DNA of 64,000 nucleotides from an uncultured Acidobacteriaceae bacterium (GCA_903828675.1 CAIKND010000182.1:1-64000), one strand, 5' to 3'. Positions 7,905 through 22,469 are shown, counted from the stretch's first letter. Numbers and translations: made by a program. Notes: a model not told the origin generated them from the sequence alone.

Positions 7905-10706
7905 TTAGGGCCGCCTCTCCGCCGGATTTGCGGCAACCACGCGATAGTTGCCCGAGCCCAGCACCAGTTCGATCCTGTTTCCGTTCACCGCCGCGGTCTG
8001 AACCCCGGGTGCCTTGGCGGCCGCCAGCCCATTCACCTTCAACGCCCCCGGCGCGGCCGTTTCAAGCACCACCGTCGCCGTCGCATTGGCGGGAACCGCA
8101 AAGCTGTAGCTGGTCTTCGCAACGCCGCGCACCCAGTCGCTTTCAACCGGTCCCAAAGAGGACGCATAGCGGCAACGGACCCAACCGAGTTTGCCCACCG
8201 GGTTCGGAGCGATCACAATCCGGCGCGGTTCCGCAGCCGACATGTCCACTTGAATCCCGCCCAGGCCGCGATAAAACCACTCCTCGGCGTGCCCCAGCAT
8301 AAAGTGATCCTGCGAGCTTTCAGGATTCGCATCCCAAGCCTCGGTCAGAGCCGTCGCGCCCTGCGCCAGTTGGTATCCGTAGCTGGGCGTATCGGTGCGC
8401 TCCAGCATGTCCAGCAGCACATCGCTGCGGCCTCCTTCCATCAGCGCATCCACCACGTAGTGGTAACCCACGTCACCCGCCGTCACGTGATTGCCGTGAG
8501 CGCGAATGTCCGCCACCAGCGCCGCCAGCACTTGTGCGCGCTCCCCTTCAGGAACCATGTCCAGCGCCAGCGGCATGGCCTGCGCAGTCTGACTTCCCTT
8601 GTCGTACATGTGCCGGTCGGCGTCGAAGAAGCGCGCATTGAAATTCGCGCGCTCCGCCTCCGCCTTTTCCTTGTAGCTTTGGCTTTCGTCCGCCATGCCC
8701 AGCAGCGCCGTCGAATGTTCCAGCACGCGCAGATCCTGGTAGTAGATCGCCGTCCCTGTCACCCCTGCGGTCGTCAGTTTTGACAAGCCCGGTTCGCCGG
8801 GGCCGATATCGTACCAGTCGCCCAGCCCATAAGCGACAATGCCCTCTTTCGCGCGCCTGCCCAGGTAGCTGGTATAGCCGCGCATCACGCCCAGGTTGGC
8901 CTCAAGAAAATGCCGGTCGCCGGTGCGCTCAAACACATACCACGGAGCCAGCACCGCCGCGCTGCCCCACTCCGGCGAGTCGTCGAAGACGCCCTCGTGC
9001 CCCGGATCGAAAACCACGTACTGCGGCGCAATCTCCGCCACCATCCCCGCCTTCGGCCCGTCCTGCCTCTGCTCGTCGGCGATGTTTCGCGCCGTGGCCG
9101 CAAACAGTCCCGCATAGTCGAAGTCATACAGAATGGACGGCGCCATCAGGTGCGTCTCTTCCAGCCACCCCAACTTTTCGCGGTGCGGGCAGTCCGTAAA
9201 CAGGCTCACCGCATTGTTCTCAACCGACCGCACAATCAGCGTATGAATGCGGTTGAGCAAATGATCCGAGGACGCGAAGCTGCCCACCACCGCCGAGGAA
9301 GTATGCACGGCCTCGCCACGCAGCGTGAGCAGTTGCGCCTTGCCTGCGGACGATGTCGTCGCCGCGCCTTCCACCTGCACATATCTGAATCCGTAGTAAC
9401 TGAACCGCGGATGCCATTCTTCTGTACCGCCGCCCTTCAGCGTATAGCTGTACCACTGCGGAGCGCCGGAACTGCGCTGCGACACACTCCCGTCCTTGTC
9501 CAGCAACTCACCGGGAATCAGCTTCACCGTTGCGCCCGCTGCGCCGCTCACCGTAATCGCCGGCCATCCCGCGAAATTCTGGCCCAGGTCATACACCAGC
9601 ACGCCCGGCTTCGGTTGCGTGGTCTTCACGGGGATATAGGTGTGCATCACGCGAATCGGCGGCGCAGCCTCGGGTCGCAGCACGCCGCCAGGGCTCGCCG
9701 TCACCAGCGCCGCGCTCCATTTTGCGTCTTCAAAGCCCCCACGATCCCAACCGGCCGGTTCGCCCCGCGCATCAAAATCTTCGCCACCATACGTCGAAGA
9801 AAACGTAATCGGCCCCGGCGCGGTCTTCCAGCTTCCGTCGCTCGCAACCTCAACACGCGAACCATCGGCCAGCTCAACTGAAAGCTGCACCATGCACTTC
9901 GGCGGTCCATAGCTGCCTTCAAATTTCGTGTACCGCCCCGGCGTCTTCAGCACGCGATACATGCCGTTGCCCAGCATCACGCCCATCGCATTCGCGCCCC
10001 CATGCAGCAGCTCTGTCACGTCATAGCTGTCGTAGTAGACGGTCTTGCGATAGTCGCTCCATCCCGGAGTCAGTTCGTCGCTGCCCACCTTGTGCCCGTT
10101 GATGCGCAGCTCATCCTGCCCCAGCCCCGAGGCATAGATCACGGCCCGCTTCACTGGGCCAGCCAGCGCAAAACCCTTGCGGAAAAGCGGCAGAGGCTTC
10201 TGCCCCGCGTCTTCATCCGTCCCATCGGCGGCAATCCACTGCGCATGAAACACCGGAGCCTGCGTCCAGTGCGCCGGCCTGCTCCATGCAGTCGGATGGC
10301 CATTTTCATCCCAAAGCTTCACCTGCCAAGAGTATGTGTGTTGCGCTTCCAGGGCCGGCCCCGCATAAACCACGCCACTCGCAGCGCCGGACTCCGCCTT
10401 CCCACTGTCCCAACGCGGCGTTTGGCCTGCTGTAATCTCAGGTCCGGCAGCAGTTACGCGCACCTCGTACGCCGTTTGCCGCACCCCATGAAGAGTCGGC
10501 GACGCGGCTGCCACACTCCACGAAAACTCCGGCCGCGCTTCCGCCACCGCCAGCGGCTCGGTCCACCCGTTACACCGCAAACCGGAGGGCGCTGCGAGAT
10601 GGCTCGCAGCCTGCGCGGCCAATGAAATGGGCATGGAACACGCCAGCAAACACACCGGCGCAAGAAGCTGTAATCGCTGAACCAGAAAACCAGAACGCAT
10701 CGTCAT
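7905..10706 (-). CDS. Secreted GH78 alpha-L-rhamnosidase
   Basis: The 933-residue protein is an inverting alpha-L-rhamnosidase that should remove rhamnose from rhamnogalacturonan, flavonoid glycosides or exopolysaccharide. A signal peptide precedes QAASHLAAPSGLRCNGW. Family features in order: N-terminal beta-sandwich modules (ASGLGQDELRINGHKVG), DLGQNFAGWPAITV, and the (alpha/alpha)6 catalytic domain with TDCPHREKLGWLEETHLMAP, EWGSAAVLAPWYVFERTGD, GLGDWYDIG and ALTEAWDANPESSQDHFMLG, ending in a beta-sandwich. The acidic residues in the REKLGWLEE segment match the GH78 general-acid region. The ATG at 10706 lacks a strong Shine-Dalgarno; a second ATG lies two codons in. Confidence 0.92.
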   Translation of the reverse strand: MTMRSGFLVQRLQLLAPVCLLACSMPISLAAQAASHLAAPSGLRCNGWTEPLAVAEARPEFSWSVAAASPTLHGVRQTAYEVRVTAAGPEITAGQTPRWDSGKAESGAASGVVYAGPALEAQHTYSWQVKLWDENGHPTAWSRPAHWTQAPVFHAQWIAADGTDEDAGQKPLPLFRKGFALAGPVKRAVIYASGLGQDELRINGHKVGSDELTPGWSDYRKTVYYDSYDVTELLHGGANAMGVMLGNGMYRVLKTPGRYTKFEGSYGPPKCMVQLSVELADGSRVEVASDGSWKTAPGPITFSSTYGGEDFDARGEPAGWDRGGFEDAKWSAALVTASPGGVLRPEAAPPIRVMHTYIPVKTTQPKPGVLVYDLGQNFAGWPAITVSGAAGATVKLIPGELLDKDGSVSQRSSGAPQWYSYTLKGGGTEEWHPRFSYYGFRYVQVEGAATTSSAGKAQLLTLRGEAVHTSSAVVGSFASSDHLLNRIHTLIVRSVENNAVSLFTDCPHREKLGWLEETHLMAPSILYDFDYAGLFAATARNIADEQRQDGPKAGMVAEIAPQYVVFDPGHEGVFDDSPEWGSAAVLAPWYVFERTGDRHFLEANLGVMRGYTSYLGRRAKEGIVAYGLGDWYDIGPGEPGLSKLTTAGVTGTAIYYQDLRVLEHSTALLGMADESQSYKEKAEAERANFNARFFDADRHMYDKGSQTAQAMPLALDMVPEGERAQVLAALVADIRAHGNHVTAGDVGYHYVVDALMEGGRSDVLLDMLERTDTPSYGYQLAQGATALTEAWDANPESSQDHFMLGHAEEWFYRGLGGIQVDMSAAEPRRIVIAPNPVGKLGWVRCRYASSLGPVESDWVRGVAKTSYSFAVPANATATVVLETAAPGALKVNGLAAAKAPGVQTAAVNGNRIELVLGSGNYRVVAANPAERRP

Positions 10707-10726
10707 AGTGGACTTATCCAGACACG

Positions 10727-10738
10727 TTGATATATCAA
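10727..10738. promoter_or_regulatory. Palindrome TTGATATATCAA upstream of GH78
   Basis: A perfect 12-bp palindrome ends about 20 bp before the rhamnosidase start codon. Its position suits an operator or an AT-rich -10 region. I see no second copy in the window, so this is only a candidate. Confidence 0.25.
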
Positions 10739-10908
10739 GGGGCCGGACAATGGCAATATAGATACACGTTCAAATTGCTTCATCCTGCAATAGGGTTTGG
10801 AGTAGATTCAGTTATCACGCTCAAATTGAATTCGGGATGTCACAGCAAAATTCCCGGCCATGCACTATAGTTGTGCCACAAAAAGAACATGTTCTCGGAG
10901 GCTCTCCT

Positions 10909-13359
10909 GTGCAGTTGCGAGCTCGCGTCTTTATCTTTGCAATCCTCTTTCTTTTCCTGAATTGCCCTGCAATGTCCTACGCCCAGCGTCCCGGTAACTC
11001 CAATGCTTTCTATCAGCAGTTGCGCGCCCTCGTGCCGGGTGGGGGCGTTGTAGCCGTCAATAACCTCGAACTCAAGCGCGACGCGGCGACCTTTACCTTT
11101 CGCAGCGGGAGTATTGCCTTCTATGGCGAGGTCAACGGCAAGGTAACGGGTGCTGTGTTCAAAGGAGAGGGCCACATCCACCTTGTCCCGCCCACCGCTG
11201 AGGAGCGCCACAATCTAGCCATCACCAACCACAACGAGGAGTTCGAAGATGACTTCGACCAGGTTGTGATGCGCTTTACCGACGCAACCTCAGCGGAACT
11301 TCACAAGGCGGGGGCTGTACAGGGAACGGCAGATCACGGCTTTGCCGAGGCCGCCCAGCAGTTGCACAACTTCCAGCGCAACAAGCTCCTCTACAATTTC
11401 GACCTGCGGCTGCTCGCGGACGTATTGAGTCCCGCACAGGGTGGCTACTTCATGGCCGCAATCCACGGCAAAAAATACCACAACCTGTTCTTCACCGTGG
11501 ACCCGCATGGCGCACCCGAGGTTGAGCCCGAAGAAGTTGCCCTCATGGCCTGGAACGACTGGGGTCCGGCCTATCTCGCGGCCTTTCGACTCAAATCCAT
11601 TGCCGCCCCTGGCGCAGCCGTCGCAAATAGCCAAAACGATGCCTACCGGATCGAAAATGAAGACCTGGACGTCACCATCGAAAAAAACGGCTTTCTAACC
11701 GGTCTGGCTACGGTTCACATCGTTGCCTTGCAGGATGGCCTCTCCGTCGCCCCACTCACGCTCTATTCCACGCTCAGGGTGAGCAAAGTCGAAACCGACA
11801 AGGGTGACCCGCTCGACTTCGTACAGGAGAAGAAGGAAGAAGACTCCGATTTCGGCGTGGTGCTCGCCAAGCCCCTCAACAAGGGCGAAACCGCTAGCGT
11901 TCGCATTGCCTACGGCGGCAAGGACGTTGTCCAGAACGAGGGCGGCGCAAACTACTATCCCATCGCGCGCCAAAGCTGGTATCCCAACGCGTCCTCGGGC
12001 CTCGGCAATTACGCCACCTATCACATGCTCTTTCACGTCGCCAAAGGCCTCCAGCTCATCGCCACCGGGACCAAGGTCAGCGACACCACCGACGGCAGGA
12101 TAACCACCACCGAATGGAAAACAGACGTACCCCTTGCGGTGATCGGCTTCAACCTCGGCAAATTCACCATGAAGGAAGCGACGTTCAAGATTCCGCCAGC
12201 CGATAGCCTCACCATTGACGCATACGCCAATACCGAAACCCCGGATAGTCTAGCCCAGGCCTCCGAGGCCATGAGCGCCACGCCCAACGGCCGCGATGGA
12301 ATGCGCAGCCTGGAAGGCAGCGCAACCGGCAAGATCAACACCGCATCCATGCTGCCTGCGCAACTGAGCCAGGGGCAGGTCGCCGCGCAGATCTACAACA
12401 ACTTCTTCGGCCCCGTCCCCTTCACTAAAATAGCCCTGACACAGCAGTTTGCCTGCAACTATGGCCAGAGCTGGCCCATGCTCGTCTACCTTCCAATTTG
12501 CGGTTTCCTCGACACGACCCAGCAGAATGCCTTCGGCCTCGATCCCGCGAATATGTATTGGAAGACCGTGACGGCGCACGAGGTGGCGCACCAATGGTGG
12601 GGCCAGACCGTCGGCTTCAAGAGCTATCGCGACCAGTGGATGAGCGAGGGATTCGCGCAGGAGTCGGCATCTATCTTTCTGCTCGCCACCCGGCCCAAGC
12701 CCGACGACTTCCTCCAATTCTGGAAGCAGCAGCGCAAGCTCATCACCGAGAAGAACTCCATGGGCTTCCGTCCCATCGATGTCGGGCCCGTCACCATGGG
12801 CTTCCGCCTCAGTACCGAGAAGACCGGTTGGGGCGTTTATCAGAACCTCGTCTATCCCAAGGGCGGCTATATCCTGCACATGATCCGCATGATGATGTGG
12901 ACCCAGAAGGAAGGCGACACGCGATTCATCGCCACCATGCACGACTTTGTCTCGACCTACCGCCTCAAAGCCGCAACGACCGAGGACTTCAAAGCCATTG
13001 TCGAAAAGCACATGAGCCCCGGCATGGACCTCGAAGGCAACCAGAAGATGGATTGGTTCTTCCGCGAGTATGTGTACGGAACCGACCTGCCCAGCTACCA
13101 CTTCGAGAGCCAGGCCACGCAAAATGGCGACGCCACCACGCTGCACTACAAGCTGACCCAATCCGGCGTGAGTGCCGAATTCAGAAATACCGTCCCGCTC
13201 TATCTCGAACTCACCGACGGCAAGATTTTGCGCCTCGGCGCGGTGCGCATTACCGGCGCATCTACCGTCGACCAGACAGTACAATTGCCCAAACTGCCCG
13301 CCCCCGTGAAGCGCGCCGCCATCAATTACTATTACGACTTGCTCTGCACCGATAACTAG
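10909..13359 (+). CDS. M1-family (gluzincin) metallopeptidase, exported
   Basis: This is a zinc aminopeptidase-like protein of family M1. HEVAHQWWG followed 18 residues later by Glu (WMSEGFAQESA) forms the complete HExxH-x18-E zinc site. The track ORF starts at 10837, but the GTG at 10909 is preceded by CGGAGG at good spacing and leads straight into a signal peptide (QLRARVFIFAILFLFLNCPAMSYA), giving about 816 residues. The N-terminal half is beta-rich, as in M1 saddle domains. The GxMEN substrate motif of classical aminopeptidase N is not obvious; PICGFLDTTQ lies near where it would be, so specificity is uncertain. It probably acts in the periplasm or outside the cell on peptides. Confidence 0.85.
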   Translation: MQLRARVFIFAILFLFLNCPAMSYAQRPGNSNAFYQQLRALVPGGGVVAVNNLELKRDAATFTFRSGSIAFYGEVNGKVTGAVFKGEGHIHLVPPTAEERHNLAITNHNEEFEDDFDQVVMRFTDATSAELHKAGAVQGTADHGFAEAAQQLHNFQRNKLLYNFDLRLLADVLSPAQGGYFMAAIHGKKYHNLFFTVDPHGAPEVEPEEVALMAWNDWGPAYLAAFRLKSIAAPGAAVANSQNDAYRIENEDLDVTIEKNGFLTGLATVHIVALQDGLSVAPLTLYSTLRVSKVETDKGDPLDFVQEKKEEDSDFGVVLAKPLNKGETASVRIAYGGKDVVQNEGGANYYPIARQSWYPNASSGLGNYATYHMLFHVAKGLQLIATGTKVSDTTDGRITTTEWKTDVPLAVIGFNLGKFTMKEATFKIPPADSLTIDAYANTETPDSLAQASEAMSATPNGRDGMRSLEGSATGKINTASMLPAQLSQGQVAAQIYNNFFGPVPFTKIALTQQFACNYGQSWPMLVYLPICGFLDTTQQNAFGLDPANMYWKTVTAHEVAHQWWGQTVGFKSYRDQWMSEGFAQESASIFLLATRPKPDDFLQFWKQQRKLITEKNSMGFRPIDVGPVTMGFRLSTEKTGWGVYQNLVYPKGGYILHMIRMMMWTQKEGDTRFIATMHDFVSTYRLKAATTEDFKAIVEKHMSPGMDLEGNQKMDWFFREYVYGTDLPSYHFESQATQNGDATTLHYKLTQSGVSAEFRNTVPLYLELTDGKILRLGAVRITGASTVDQTVQLPKLPAPVKRAAINYYYDLLCTDN

Positions 13360-13380
13360 TTTGAGTGTCATCACCGCATT

Positions 13381-13425
13381 GCCCACCCACCCTTGAATCG
13401 CCGTTTGATTCAAGGGTGGGTGGGC
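13381..13425. repeat. Perfect 19-bp-arm hairpin (palindrome family member)
   Basis: GCCCACCCACCCTTGAATC and its exact reverse complement flank a 7-nt loop, 21 bp after the M1 peptidase stop. The GGGTGGG core relates it to the GTGCCCCATCC palindrome family. It lacks a T tract, but by position it probably acts as a transcript 3' end. Confidence 0.8.
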
Positions 13426-13482
13426 AACAATTCCGATCTCGACTCATTGCAAAAGCGACCAAGCGGGCGGATAATTCCACTC

Positions 13483-14427
13483 ATGTTCCGAGCAATCATA
13501 ACCAAGGGCGCTCTTGCGGTTTTCTGCGTCTTCGTCCTGGCTGCCGCTCACGGTGAACCGGCGTCTACCGATGCTTCATCCTTGACTGTCGGTAGATTTG
13601 TAACGCAGGCTTACGAAGGTGGAAACAGTCCACTTCTTCCAGATTCCATCATGACCACGTCGGAGGTCTGGGATCCGTCAGGCGAGATCTTCGTCTACGA
13701 TGCCCCAAAATTTCGCCCCAGAAAAGTCGCTCAGGGGATAGACCCGGCGCTGTCTCCGGATGGCGCCACAATCGCATCTTGCGGTTTCCTGCCAGGACAG
13801 GTCCGCTCGCAACTCATGATTGTGAAATCCGATGGCACCGGCCAAAAGGTTTTGACGAACATGGAGGGCTCGCCGTGTGCTCCCGCCTGGTCCCCCGATG
13901 AAAAGAGGATCGCGTTCAGCGTCCAGAGTGGTAAGGGGCAGACTGTAATGGTGCTGGATTTTGAACACAAAACGATCACCCCGGTCGCGCTCGGCACTCT
14001 TCCCCGCTGGTCACCGGATGGAAAGAAGCTTTTGTTCCTCCGCAAGCCTGAAGTTCATGGCGCCGTGGCGTCAATCTGGGTTGCCGATGCTGACGGAAAG
14101 CATGCAAGGATGGTTCTCGATACGTCTGCGCTGATTCCCGCCGCCGCTTGGGGCAGCGACGGAAAATCGATTGTGTACACGAACGACTACCACCACCGGT
14201 CGGCGATCTTCCGCGTGAACCTGGATGGAACCAATCCCGAGAAGGTCGCGGGAGACAAGAATCTGGAAATGTACTACCCCTCGATTTCAAAGGACGGAAA
14301 GAAACTCGCCGTCGAGATTGTGGACGGAAAAATGCTGATGTTGAAGGAGATTGACATCAGTACTCAGAAGTTGCGGTGGCTTGCGAATGCCGCGCGCGGT
14401 GACGTTGTTTGGAGCAGCGTTCACTGA
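13483..14427 (+). CDS. Exported TolB-like / PD40 beta-propeller protein
   Basis: About 314 residues with repeated WD40-like (PD40) blades: ALSPDGATIASCG, AWSPDEKRIAFSV, RWSPDGKKLLFLRK, AWGSDGKSIVYTND and SISKDGKKLAVEI. Such propellers mediate protein or glycan binding in the periplasm, as in TolB and the propeller of prolyl oligopeptidases. The true start is probably the ATG at 13483, which opens a signal peptide (MFRAIITKGALAVFCVFVLAAAHG). The upstream part of the track ORF is only the translated repeat hairpin. No Tol-Pal genes are adjacent, so this is a lone propeller and not TolB itself. Confidence 0.75.
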   Translation: MFRAIITKGALAVFCVFVLAAAHGEPASTDASSLTVGRFVTQAYEGGNSPLLPDSIMTTSEVWDPSGEIFVYDAPKFRPRKVAQGIDPALSPDGATIASCGFLPGQVRSQLMIVKSDGTGQKVLTNMEGSPCAPAWSPDEKRIAFSVQSGKGQTVMVLDFEHKTITPVALGTLPRWSPDGKKLLFLRKPEVHGAVASIWVADADGKHARMVLDTSALIPAAAWGSDGKSIVYTNDYHHRSAIFRVNLDGTNPEKVAGDKNLEMYYPSISKDGKKLAVEIVDGKMLMLKEIDISTQKLRWLANAARGDVVWSSVH

Positions 14428-14476
14428 GATAGCAGACGCTCTTCAGCAGTTGCTCATAAGCTGAACGCACACAATA

Positions 14477-14510
14477 ACAAAGACGCGGACCTTCAGGTCC
14501 ACGTCTTTGT
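14477..14510. terminator. Bidirectional terminator hairpin
   Basis: ACAAAGACG...GGACC-TTCA-GGTCC...CGTCTTTGT forms a long stem between two convergent genes (the PD40 protein on + and the GDSL esterase on -). A-rich and T-rich arm ends on both sides suit termination in both directions. Confidence 0.8.
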
Positions 14511-14532
14511 GGTAAGCATTGGATGCGAAGCG

Positions 14533-15204
14533 CTACCGCTTTGCCATCGCTTCACGAACCGTAAGCGCCACTTGTACCGCCTGCAAGGCGCTGCCCTCTG
14601 CCTTGTAATGCACGTCGTCGGAGTGCAAGTCGGTGTGAGGCAGCATCAGCCCATGCTGGTCGTCCGTTGAGATCCCCTCGCTGGCCATCAGCGTGGCCGC
14701 CAACTTGTTGCGCTCGTCAATGCGGGCGTTGGTGGCTCCGCCGGTCGTCGAATCCTCGCGAACCGGCGTGGTCGCCGTCCAGATCAGCTTTGCCTGCGGA
14801 GCCCCGCCGCGCAGCGCGGCAACCATAGCCGGAAGCCCGGCGGCGTATTGCTGCTCCGTGTAGCCCCACCCGTGCATCCCGCTATTGAAGTGCACAACGG
14901 CGAACTTCAACCCCATCGTGCTGAAATAGTCGCGCAGTTGTCCCGGCAGCCGCGAGTCACCACTCGACACAGAAGTAGCAAACAGATAAACATTCGCCAC
15001 GCCCTTCAACTGCTCGGCAACGGCCGGATAATACCCGCGCGTAATCGAGTCGCCCACCAGCAGCACATTGGGCAGTTTCGCATCTGGCTTGTCCGCCCGG
15101 TCTGTCCAGGTCCACTCTATCTTTTCCGTAATTGGAAGCCCCGCCTGCGCTGCCATGCCCAGCGTACAAGCAAAGATAGTCATCAACAAAACCATTCGTC
15201 GCAT
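14533..15204 (-). CDS. Exported SGNH/GDSL hydrolase
   Basis: The 223-residue protein has a signal peptide (MRRMVLLMTIFACTLGMAAQA) and SGNH-hydrolase landmarks: block I VLLVGDSITRGYYP with the nucleophile Ser, a central VVHFNSGMHGWG (block III-like Asn), and a C-terminal DDVHYKAEGSALQA carrying the Asp-x-x-His pair. It is predicted to be an extracytoplasmic esterase or acetylesterase acting on acylated carbohydrates, which would fit the surrounding glycosidases. The substrate cannot be deduced. Confidence 0.85.
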   Translation of the reverse strand: MRRMVLLMTIFACTLGMAAQAGLPITEKIEWTWTDRADKPDAKLPNVLLVGDSITRGYYPAVAEQLKGVANVYLFATSVSSGDSRLPGQLRDYFSTMGLKFAVVHFNSGMHGWGYTEQQYAAGLPAMVAALRGGAPQAKLIWTATTPVREDSTTGGATNARIDERNKLAATLMASEGISTDDQHGLMLPHTDLHSDDVHYKAEGSALQAVQVALTVREAMAKR

Positions 15205-15350
15205 ATCAATCCATCCTTTAGCCTTGCAGATTACAGATGAAACCGCGAAGCATGAACAATGTTCTTGCCGAAAGGTTACACCAGGGGCCGCATAAGCACA
15301 GAGAGCGCGAACCGAAGTCTGCGCTCGCTGTGTTTCTCACTCGAGTTGAC

Positions 15351-20051
<4,701 letters not shown>

Positions 20052-20544
20052 GAATCCCTCTCCGTGAGCCCTGGTTCGCTCTGTAACTGTCTGTTCGTGT
20101 GTCGATAAGGCCGCATGCGTCTGAAGCAATCGGCTGGGTGGGGCGCAGGCCGCAGCGCATTTGCGCAGCGACCTGCTCAAAACCGGCCAAAAGCCAACGC
20201 TCCATCTGGCCGCAATGCCAACAAAACTGATCGAATACCTCTGCCAAGTGTAAAGGCCGGAATCGAGTACAGGGAACCCAGGGGAAGATGCTCCTGCAAA
20301 ATCGGCCTATCTATCAGTATGCACCTATCCATGGGAGACAACGTCCCAAGAGGTGGGATTGGGAGCGCGCCCTGATCCCCGCACTTTACGCAATCCGCAC
20401 CCCGTCCCACCCTGAGCGAGTGCATTCCTGTGCGCTGTATAATTGCGCCGGTTCGCGAACAGGCTGGCAATGTAACCAAAGACTGATCCGCGAACTCGAC
20501 TCAAACACCATTAAACAAGCTGGCAAAGCCGGCAGGAGCAATCC
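20052..20544. other. Divergent intergenic region, no gene seen
   Basis: About 490 bp lie between nifJ (-) and the heparinase-like gene (+), so promoters for both should be here. The short ORFs in the track look random. A degraded GGTGGGA/TCCCACC palindrome (about 20355-20412) resembles a worn copy of the window's main repeat family. Confidence 0.5.
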
Positions 20545-22455
20545 ATGATCTCTCATTCCATTCGCCCTGAACGCCTGGGCTTTCTCGCCTTGATTCTTAT
20601 GCTTGCGGCCCCGGCCTTCACCTCCGCACAACCCGCCGCCCTCAAATACCCTGAGCTGCCTGAAGCCCGCCGCGCCGCCATCGCCCAAATGCTCCCGGCC
20701 CAACCCGCTGGGTTCGGCGTCCCCTGCTCTGACCGCGCCGTCTGGGCTTCTGCCGCCCAGTACTTCCAGAGCAGCGTCGAGCGCGCAAACACCCTCATCG
20801 CCAGCCCCTTGCCGCCTTGGGACGACCAGGCCTATCTTCGCTACTCCCGCGACGGCGACCGCAACGAGGGTCAGGCCATGCTCGGTCGCCACAACGGGCA
20901 ACTTACCCCGCTCGTCCTCGCCGAGTGCAGCCAATGGAATGGCAAATACCTGCCCCGTATCGCCGAGCAGCTCGACGCCATCTCCGCCGAAAAATCCTGG
21001 ACCCTGCCCGCCCACGATCCCAAGCTCCTTAACTTCAGCGGAACCCGTTATTACGTTGACCTCGCCGCCGCGGCCGAGGCTCATACAGTGGCTGAGGCCC
21101 TCTACCTGCTCGGCGACAAAATTCCCGCCGACACCCGCCAGCGCGCCATGGCCGCCCTTGAGCTACACGTCTTCGGCCCCATGCGCCGCGCCTATGCCGG
21201 GCAGGAAGATACCTACATCTCCTGGCTCACCGTAAAGCACAACTGGAACTCCGTCTGCCACAACGGCGTCACCGACGCGGCCCTCACCATCCTGCCCGAC
21301 CGCAACGACCGCGCCCTGTTCGCCGCCGCCGCCGAAAAGTGGGTTCCCAACTACCTCGACAGCTTCAGCGATAGCGGCTACGACAACGAAGGCATCGGCT
21401 ACTGGGTTTACGGCTTCTCCAACTACAACGAGCTTCGCGAGCACCTCTGGTACTCCACTGGCGGCAAAATCGACCTCTACAACGATCCCCATGCCCGCAA
21501 GTCCGCCCTATTCGGCTTCCAGTTCGCCATGCTGCCCGGCGTCTATGCCGACTTTGGCGACGCCCACTTCACCTACAAGCCCGACCAGACATTCCTCGCC
21601 GTCATCGACCGCACCTTTGGTCTCGGCGTCTACCCCAACGATCTCGACATCATCCGCGGCGAGCACTCCGAAGCTCTTCCCGCAGCCGTCTACGCCGCGT
21701 TCCCCAACAAGTCGCAGCGCCACGATCCCGGAGCCACCGCCGCCGATCTGCTCGGCCTGCGCGCCTGGTACCCCGAAAACGGCATCCTTGTGGACCGTCC
21801 CGCCCCCGGCGGCGATCTCGCCGTCACCATCAAGGCCGGCGGCAACGGCAACCACAGCCACAACGACGTCGGTTCCTATTCCATCGCCCTCAATTCCACC
21901 CAGATCGTCGGCGATCCCGGCGGCCCCAGCTTCTATATCGCTGACACCTTCAGCCCCAGGCGCTACACCTACCGCCTGCTCAACTCCTTCGGACACCCCG
22001 TTCCTCAGATCGACGGAAAGCTACAGCTTGAAGCCACCACCGTCCACCCCACCGTCGTCTCCACCAATTTCGCGCCGCAGGCAGACTCCATCGTTATGGA
22101 CATAACCTCCGCCTACGACGATTCCAACCTCAAGAAGGTGCTGCGCACCATGAAGTACGCTCGCGGCGTCGACTCATCCGTCGAGATCGCCGACAGCTTT
22201 AGCATTGCCGGCCCCGCCGAAATCGTCGAGTCCTTCCCAATCCACGGAACCTTGAAGCAGATCGACCCCAAAACCTTCCAGATCGACTATCAGGACGCCC
22301 ACATCCAAATCTCCATCGATGCCCCCGCCGCATTCACCCTCACCCAGGACAAGGTGGACGACATGGGCAACCCATTCACTAGAATCGGCGCCAAAATCCA
22401 CCTCGCAACCTCCGGCAAAGTAGTCATGCACTTCAAGAAAGTCGCCGCTAACTAA
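20545..22455 (+). CDS. Heparinase II/III-like polysaccharide lyase, exported
   Basis: The 636-residue protein starts at an ATG with AGGAG 6 nt upstream and a signal peptide ending near ALILMLAAPAFTSAQ. An alpha-helical toroid-like N-terminal half (HNWNSVCHNGVTDAAL, GYDNEGIGYWVYGFSNYNEL) is followed by the heparinase II/III beta-domain signature GGNGNHSHNDVGSYSIALN, the His-Asn-Asp cluster typical of this fold, and YRLLNSFGHPVPQIDGK. Members cleave uronic acid-containing polysaccharides (heparin, alginate, exopolysaccharide) by beta-elimination; the substrate is not determinable here. The downstream SDR and small ABM-like gene probably handle the unsaturated uronate product. Confidence 0.82.
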   Translation: MISHSIRPERLGFLALILMLAAPAFTSAQPAALKYPELPEARRAAIAQMLPAQPAGFGVPCSDRAVWASAAQYFQSSVERANTLIASPLPPWDDQAYLRYSRDGDRNEGQAMLGRHNGQLTPLVLAECSQWNGKYLPRIAEQLDAISAEKSWTLPAHDPKLLNFSGTRYYVDLAAAAEAHTVAEALYLLGDKIPADTRQRAMAALELHVFGPMRRAYAGQEDTYISWLTVKHNWNSVCHNGVTDAALTILPDRNDRALFAAAAEKWVPNYLDSFSDSGYDNEGIGYWVYGFSNYNELREHLWYSTGGKIDLYNDPHARKSALFGFQFAMLPGVYADFGDAHFTYKPDQTFLAVIDRTFGLGVYPNDLDIIRGEHSEALPAAVYAAFPNKSQRHDPGATAADLLGLRAWYPENGILVDRPAPGGDLAVTIKAGGNGNHSHNDVGSYSIALNSTQIVGDPGGPSFYIADTFSPRRYTYRLLNSFGHPVPQIDGKLQLEATTVHPTVVSTNFAPQADSIVMDITSAYDDSNLKKVLRTMKYARGVDSSVEIADSFSIAGPAEIVESFPIHGTLKQIDPKTFQIDYQDAHIQISIDAPAAFTLTQDKVDDMGNPFTRIGAKIHLATSGKVVMHFKKVAAN

Positions 22456-22469
22456 CGAAAAACACCGGG

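Noticed and set aside
12250-13413. 387-codon minus-strand ORF opposite the M1 peptidase
   Set aside because: It is the antisense shadow of a gene with an intact zinc site and signal peptide. Long antisense frames are expected in GC-rich DNA, and it shows no motif or ribosome site.
20115-20375. 86-codon ORF between nifJ and the lyase
   Set aside because: Composition is random (many Arg, Ser and Cys), with no ribosome site. It overlaps the probable promoter region and a degraded repeat.
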